Translations under genes and position numbers: made by a program
From: an uncultured Alistipes sp.
GTDB lineage: Bacteria; Bacteroidota; Bacteroidia; Bacteroidales; Rikenellaceae
Length of the DNA: 16,538 bases
Direction of reading: 5' to 3'
Assembly (NCBI GenBank): GCA_900542505.1
Contig: UQNV01000049.1
Coordinates: 1 to 16,538, forward strand
Shown: positions 12,714 to 16,538 of the stretch, one piece after another
Numbering within the stretch: position 1 is the stretch's first letter
Layout: each line of letters starts with the position of its first letter
The notes under the pieces: model-generated
The model's database searches: none
The model's input: the letters and a program-made list of their open reading frames with translations, nothing else
What the model was told of the DNA's origin: nothing

Positions 12714-15500
12714 ATGAAACGTCTTTTTGTATTGATAACTATGGCCGCCTTTGCATTGGCGGCCTGCAGCGAGGACCCGACGATGCAGGCGGGCGGTACC
12801 GTACCCTCACCCGACGGGACGGTCACCCTGACCGGTACCGTGACGGTGCCCGACATGACGGTCGTCCAGACGCGCAGCGTCGACAACGACGGTTGGGGTA
12901 TCCAGTCGCTCTACGGCTTCTGTTTCGGCGAAGGCGGCATGTTCATCAGCCGAGTGCGCGCCGACGTGAAGACGGCTCCTCCCGTGCTGGAGGGCGAATT
13001 CACGCTCCAGATTCCGTCGAGCACGCGCATCATCCACTTCGTGGCCAATGCCAACCTCGACAATTTCGACGATGCCCAGAACGTCGGCAGCTACATCACC
13101 TCGGTCATCCCGCTGCTCGAGTCCACCTCGGGCAAGATGGTCTATTGGGCCGAATACCGTCACGAGGGCGACTTTACGTCGGGTGAAAACATCCACATCC
13201 AGATGGTCCGCAACCGGGCCCGTATCGAGGTGCGCGTCGACGAGAGTCTGGCCGGTGAGTTCGAAACCGACGGCTTCTCCATCTGCAATACCTATGCGAG
13301 CGGCACGGTGGCTCCGTTCGACCCCAAGTCGCTCTCGTTCGGATGGGATGCGACGGCTGTCGACGGCGAGTATCCCAACCTCTATGTGACCCTGCCGACC
13401 AATGCCGTCAAGGCGACCGATGCCCAGGAGGTCGACCACGACCAGTACCGCTACATCTTCGAGGACCCCAATCCCGAGGATGACCAGACCTACCTTATCG
13501 TCAAGGGGCGTGCCGTCGGTGCTGCCGAGTGGTCCTACTACAAGGTGCTCTTCCTGCGCGAGGACAAGACGCCGTGGCCGATTTACCGCAACATGTGGTA
13601 TGAGGTGGTCATCCGCACGTCGCTGGCCGACTCGTTTGGCTATAAGACCTTTGCCGAGGCGAAGGAGGGTGTGCCGGTGAACAACGTTTATGTTTCGGTT
13701 TCTCCCGACATCCCGACCGTGTCGGACGGCCAGCGGGTGCTCTCGGTAGGCAGTACGACCCATCTGCTCGACGGAACCGAAGGCCGCTACACGATTACCT
13801 ACACCTACCGCAACCTCGACGGTTCGACCACCGGGCTTTCGGCTCCTTCGGTGAGCTGGCTTTCGAACGACCGCGTGGCGCAGACCGACATGCTGCTCAA
13901 CAACTACGACCAGCTGACAGGTCAGGGAACCGTCGAAATCGTCCCCTTTGCTGCCGGTACGACGGCGCGTTATGCCGAGCTGAACCTGCGGGCCGGAGTC
14001 CTCTCGCGTACGGTCTCGCTGATGCTGGTCCGCCCCTTCGTCTTCACCCCCGTCTGGATTAGCTCGGGCATCAACGGCAGCGTGAGCAACCAGGACGTAA
14101 CGCTCGTTTTCCAGATTCCCGACGATTATCCCCAGGAACTGTTGCCGCTCGAATGCCGGATTTCGGCCAACGATATCACCGGTACGGCCGAAACACCGTT
14201 GCGTCTGATTTTCCAGAAGGACTACACGGCAGAGGAGTGGGGTGAAGAGACGCAGTGGCCCTACAAATACGTCTACGAGGCCCAGACGACGGGCACGCAC
14301 CGGATTTACTTCCGCACGACCCGGGCCCTGAACGACAACAACAGCACCGTGCTCCTCGAGGCGGAGCATTTTGAGCCCGTGACCAAGCGCCTGCGCGTGA
14401 CCAACGACAGCCGGAAGCTCGAGTTCATCGTCGATTCGAGCTACTATTATACGGAGCGCATCCCGTATACCCTTGTGCCGAAGATTGCCGGTTCGGAGGT
14501 TGCCCTGCAGTTCCGCTTCATCGACGAGACGGGAAGCGCCGTGACGACCGACCCCGGGACTACGGTCCGATTCTATACCAACAACCTCGAACCCGCCGAG
14601 GGTCAGGCCGGACTCGAGGAGGTCGCGACCGACCCCGAGATGGAGTCCAACGGCCGCTACCTGAGCTATACGCCCCAGGCCGCGGACCGCAACGGCGAGG
14701 GTGTCTATACGGTCCGCTTCCGGACGCGTGTGGCCGTGAGCGACGAGCCGGTCCGCATAGCCGACGAGCATACGCAGTACGCTTCGGCGACGATGGAGCT
14801 GGCGACCTACGGATATTTCCCCTTCCACTTTACCGTAGAGGGCGATAACGGCACGCAGGTGATTCCCTACGGCCCCGGAACGCCCGTGACCGTGCGGTTT
14901 GATACGAGCGGCTTCACCTCGCAGACAGGCGAGTTCATCTCACCGGGCAATGTGCAGTACACCTGCTTCATCGCCACCGAGAACCTTGAGCCCGACCCGG
15001 CATACGGAAGCCAGGGCCTGACGGCCGTGAACGAGACGGGACGCGTCGGTTACGAATATCTGGTTACGGCATCGACGCAGCATACGTTCCACTTCGTGAC
15101 GAAGGAGATTGTGAGCGGCGAGACGGTGAGCATCTCCTCCGACGAGACCATTTCGTTCACCTCCGAGAGCGTGACGCTGACCAACCGGCCCATCGAGGGC
15201 GTCATGAGCTACGGCGAGACCTCGAATCCCGGCGATGCGACCGTGCAGCCGGTTGAGGAGGATGCCTTCGTCACCATCGAGCGTCCCGACGGTACGCGTA
15301 TCGGTTACTTCACGGTGGGTGCCGACGGCCACTATACGCTGACGTTGCGCGGCGAGTACGATTTCGAGTGGAAGACGGCCAATCTGACGATTCTCTATTC
15401 GCCGTTGAACAGTTCGGAGCGCTATGGCGCCGTCGTTTCGCTCGAGAGCCTCTTTGCTGCTCCCGACATCATCCTCGCCAAGGACTGGACAAGCCAGTAG
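12714..15500 (+). CDS. Large DUF4906-like fimbrial lipoprotein
   Basis: This is a 928-aa protein. The lipoprotein signal ends at ALAAC (Cys18). A Thr/Val/Pro/Asp-rich first strand ends at QTRS (Arg54), a possible maturation site. Residues about 60-310 resemble the fimbrillin-like module of DUF4906 proteins (FVANANLDNFDDA; IHIQMVRNRARIEVRV; NMWYEVVIR). The remaining two thirds are a chain of about five to six Ig-like beta domains. They are recognisable by recurring segments such as VTLVFQIPDD, VALQFRFIDETG and VTVRFDTSGF, each followed by an asparagine-glutamate-proline segment (NNLEPAEG, ENLEPDPA). DUF4906 proteins are frequent last genes of type V pilus operons; a long stalk or second adhesin is plausible. 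The gene starts 21 nt after the tip gene and is followed by the operon terminator. Confidence 0.75.
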   Translation: MKRLFVLITMAAFALAACSEDPTMQAGGTVPSPDGTVTLTGTVTVPDMTVVQTRSVDNDGWGIQSLYGFCFGEGGMFISRVRADVKTAPPVLEGEFTLQIPSSTRIIHFVANANLDNFDDAQNVGSYITSVIPLLESTSGKMVYWAEYRHEGDFTSGENIHIQMVRNRARIEVRVDESLAGEFETDGFSICNTYASGTVAPFDPKSLSFGWDATAVDGEYPNLYVTLPTNAVKATDAQEVDHDQYRYIFEDPNPEDDQTYLIVKGRAVGAAEWSYYKVLFLREDKTPWPIYRNMWYEVVIRTSLADSFGYKTFAEAKEGVPVNNVYVSVSPDIPTVSDGQRVLSVGSTTHLLDGTEGRYTITYTYRNLDGSTTGLSAPSVSWLSNDRVAQTDMLLNNYDQLTGQGTVEIVPFAAGTTARYAELNLRAGVLSRTVSLMLVRPFVFTPVWISSGINGSVSNQDVTLVFQIPDDYPQELLPLECRISANDITGTAETPLRLIFQKDYTAEEWGEETQWPYKYVYEAQTTGTHRIYFRTTRALNDNNSTVLLEAEHFEPVTKRLRVTNDSRKLEFIVDSSYYYTERIPYTLVPKIAGSEVALQFRFIDETGSAVTTDPGTTVRFYTNNLEPAEGQAGLEEVATDPEMESNGRYLSYTPQAADRNGEGVYTVRFRTRVAVSDEPVRIADEHTQYASATMELATYGYFPFHFTVEGDNGTQVIPYGPGTPVTVRFDTSGFTSQTGEFISPGNVQYTCFIATENLEPDPAYGSQGLTAVNETGRVGYEYLVTASTQHTFHFVTKEIVSGETVSISSDETISFTSESVTLTNRPIEGVMSYGETSNPGDATVQPVEEDAFVTIERPDGTRIGYFTVGADGHYTLTLRGEYDFEWKTANLTILYSPLNSSERYGAVVSLESLFAAPDIILAKDWTSQ

Positions 15501-15557
15501 AGCTTCAAAGACAGGTTGGCGGCCGGGCGGGTCCCGTCTGTCGGCCGCATAAAGAGA

Positions 15558-15598
15558 GCGGAGCGCCGTTTCCTCATAAGGGAACGGCGCTCCGCTTT
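15558..15598 (+). terminator. Intrinsic terminator of the pilus operon
   Basis: A 16-bp stem (15558-15573 with 15580-15595, including one T-G wobble) with a 6-nt loop is flanked by AAAGAGA on the left and TTT on the right. It starts 57 nt after the last stop codon. The flanking A and T runs could let it work in both directions, and the leftward crcB transcript converges on it. Confidence 0.8.
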
Positions 15599-15741
15599 GC
15601 CATGGGTCATGCGACATGGAGGCATGGGGTATGGGTGATGCGGGTGTCGGCGGGAAGAGCCGGACACCCTAAGGATGGGCGTCTCTTCCCCGCCAACCTC
15701 GCACGCCCTCGTCCTTGTCCCGGGACGAGAGCAGGGTGGCG
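15599..15741. other. Structured non-coding spacer between convergent genes
   Basis: No gene is seen. The stretch folds readily: GGGTGTC/GACACCC (15642-15648 with 15663-15669); GGCGGGAAGAG with CTCTTCCCCGCC (one bulge), which would compete with it; and CTCGTCC/GGACGAG near 15710-15730. Overlapping alternative stems are unusual for a simple spacer, but no T tract marks a terminator. Confidence 0.45.
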
Positions 15742-15893
15742 GCCGGCCAATTATTCTCCGGACAGCCGATTAGTCTCCGGCCGGCCAATTAGTCTCCGTG
15801 CAGCCAATGGGTTTCAGTGGCAGCCGATGGATTTCTGGGGTTGCCGATTGGGCCTCCTGGGTTGCCGATTGGCTTTCGGTGTTGCCGTGCGGC
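15742..15893. repeat. Degenerate 19-bp tandem array next to the crcB 3' end
   Basis: About seven and a half units stand head to tail: 15742-15760, 15761-15779, 15780-15798, 15799-15817, then slightly longer units at 15818, 15838 and 15860. The consensus is roughly GCAGCCGATTAGTCTCCG, with an invariant GCC(G/A)AT(T/G) core. Units 1 and 3 are nearly identical. The period of 19 is not a multiple of three, so it is not a protein repeat. Units diverge in order from left to right, up to the crcB stop codon. Confidence 0.7.
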
Positions 15894-16271
15894 TCAGAGC
15901 GCCCGGACCAGCAGGTGCCCGAGGTGGGCGGCCAGCATGCCCAGGACGAAGCTCAGCAGGGCATAGCCGGCGGCCTGGAGCAGGTTCTGTTCGCCGAGCA
16001 GGGCATAGTTCTCGTGGATGAAGGTCGAGAAGGTGGTGAAGCCGCCGCAGAAGCCCACCGTGAGAAAGAGCCTCAGGTCGTCGTTCATCAGCTGGCCGCG
16101 CTCGAAGAGTCCGTACAACAGCCCGATTGCGAGACATCCTGCGACGTTGACCGCCAGCGTTCCCCAGGGGAAGCCCGATGAGACGTTGCTCTGGATGAGT
16201 CGCGAAAGAAGGAAGCGCGCGATACCGCCGGCAAAGCTCCCGGCGCCGATGAAGAGTAGAGTTTTTACCAT
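15894..16271 (-). CDS. crcB: CrcB/Fluc fluoride channel
   Basis: This is a 125-aa protein of standard length for single-domain, homodimerising CrcB. It has four membrane helices with the family landmarks: GAGSFAGGIARF (9-20), FPWGTLAVNVAGC (34-46; Asn42 in helix 2 lines the pore) and GFCGGFTTFSTF (73-84; the TTFS break in helix 3 forms the central sodium site and the two Phe residues coordinate fluoride). It exports fluoride across the inner membrane and protects against fluoride toxicity. Its leader carries a fluoride riboswitch, which supports the assignment. The gene is monocistronic and converges on the pilus operon. Confidence 0.96.
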   Translation of the reverse strand: MVKTLLFIGAGSFAGGIARFLLSRLIQSNVSSGFPWGTLAVNVAGCLAIGLLYGLFERGQLMNDDLRLFLTVGFCGGFTTFSTFIHENYALLGEQNLLQAAGYALLSFVLGMLAAHLGHLLVRAL

Positions 16272-16296
16272 GATGCGAATGGGATGAATCGGGCGC

Positions 16297-16312
16297 GACA
16301 GCCGATGCTGTC
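16297..16312 (-). promoter_or_regulatory. Small hairpin between the fluoride aptamer and crcB start
   Basis: GACAGC and GCTGTC form a 6-bp stem with a 4-nt loop, 26 nt upstream of the crcB ATG and about 75 nt past the aptamer. No T tract follows, so it is not a typical terminator. It may be part of the expression platform or just local structure. Confidence 0.3.
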
Positions 16313-16385
16313 CGCCGCAGTGGTTCGGATATGTGTTTCGCTTGCCGCCATGAGTGCTGCTGTCGGTGGTTGGGGTGCCACTTGT

Positions 16386-16446
16386 CCGCAGGTATCATCA
16401 GCACATCCCGGACGGGAGGCGGTTCAAGGCAGATACCATTGCCTGT
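16386..16446 (-). promoter_or_regulatory. Fluoride (crcB motif) riboswitch aptamer
   Basis: On the minus strand the first stem is AGGC...GCCT (16441-16444 with 16427-16430), enclosing AATGGTATCT. An A-rich junction (TTGAACC) follows, then a hairpin containing TCCC/GGGA closed by GC/GC, then TGATGATACC. The loop GGTATC (16432-16437) is the exact complement of the downstream GATACC (16391-16396), giving the 6-bp pseudoknot that defines this aptamer. The conserved ATG of the first loop and the TGATG before the pseudoknot strand are both present. It lies about 115 nt upstream of crcB. Fluoride binding should turn expression on; the mechanism downstream of the aptamer is not clear from sequence. 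Confidence 0.85.
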
Positions 16447-16454
16447 TCTGGCGG

Positions 16455-16485
16455 CAAAGATAGGCGATGCGATTGGAAAAACGAA
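16455..16485 (-). promoter_or_regulatory. crcB promoter
   Basis: On the minus strand this is TTCG (16482-16485), a 19-nt spacer, then TATCTTTG (16455-16462). The -7 box matches the Bacteroidetes TAnnTTTG consensus exactly and the -33 has one mismatch. The predicted start, near 16450, falls a few nucleotides before the fluoride aptamer, so the RNA would begin with it. Confidence 0.7.
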
Positions 16486-16538
16486 TTTTTGCGGCGGAAT
16501 TTTTTTGGGGCGGAGTCGGGGTCGGGGGTGGAGCGGAG

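Noticed and set aside
12807..14828. 673-aa minus-strand frame over the DUF4906-like gene
   Set aside because: Antisense shadow with no recognisable domain. The sense frame has a lipoprotein signal and repeated beta domains.
15742..15893. CRISPR array
   Set aside because: The units are directly adjacent with no spacers, they are degenerate, and there are no cas genes nearby.
15368..16021. 217-aa plus-strand frame across the operon terminator and the 19-bp array
   Set aside because: It overlaps the end of the 928-aa gene in another frame, runs through a terminator hairpin and a non-triplet repeat, and ends antisense to crcB.

Overview
The window looks like chromosomal DNA of a GC-rich member of the Bacteroidales, probably Alistipes or a close relative in the Rikenellaceae. 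The reasons are the promoter style (TTTG, about 20 bp, TAnnTTTG), the near absence of Shine-Dalgarno sites, the many outer-membrane lipoproteins with a lipobox Cys, and a type V (Mfa1/FimA-like) pilus locus. The genus is inferred from GC content and gene content, not from a database match.

Left part (1-3597). A leftward promoter at the edge serves a gene outside the window. Two leftward genes follow: a fimbrillin-like lipoprotein (325-1290) and a TlpA-type thioredoxin-fold lipoprotein (1486-2025). Diverging from them is a 413-aa regulator (2356-3597) with an N-terminal multi-pass membrane domain and a C-terminal AraC-type DNA-binding domain. The divergent intergenic region holds a 13-bp inverted repeat, a run of ten G residues and a small palindrome over the putative -7 box.

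Middle (3598-4797). This AT-richer stretch of about 1.2 kb has no complete gene. It carries three copies of an AAACGAAACGTAC motif (two direct, one inverted), a 12-bp triple tandem repeat, a 10-bp inverted repeat, and the C-terminal coiled-coil remnant of a leftward gene that stops at the start codon of the pilus operon. I read it as the scar of a mobile element or a rearrangement.

Pilus operon (4798-15500). Seven collinear genes are tightly packed: a DUF3575 outer-membrane protein, a DUF3868/OmpA-like protein, the Mfa1-type major pilin, an Mfa2/FimB-type anchor, a minor fimbrillin-like lipoprotein, a 771-aa probable tip adhesin with a DUF1566/C-type-lectin-like C-terminus, and a 928-aa DUF4906-like lipoprotein. 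A strong intrinsic terminator separates the major pilin from the accessory genes and could set subunit stoichiometry. The tip gene's C-terminal third has lower GC than its surroundings. A strong hairpin ends the operon.

Right part (15599-16538). A structured non-coding stretch with a 19-bp degenerate tandem array lies between the operon and a leftward crcB fluoride channel gene. Upstream of crcB I recognise a fluoride (crcB) riboswitch with its pseudoknot, preceded by a good Bacteroidetes promoter.
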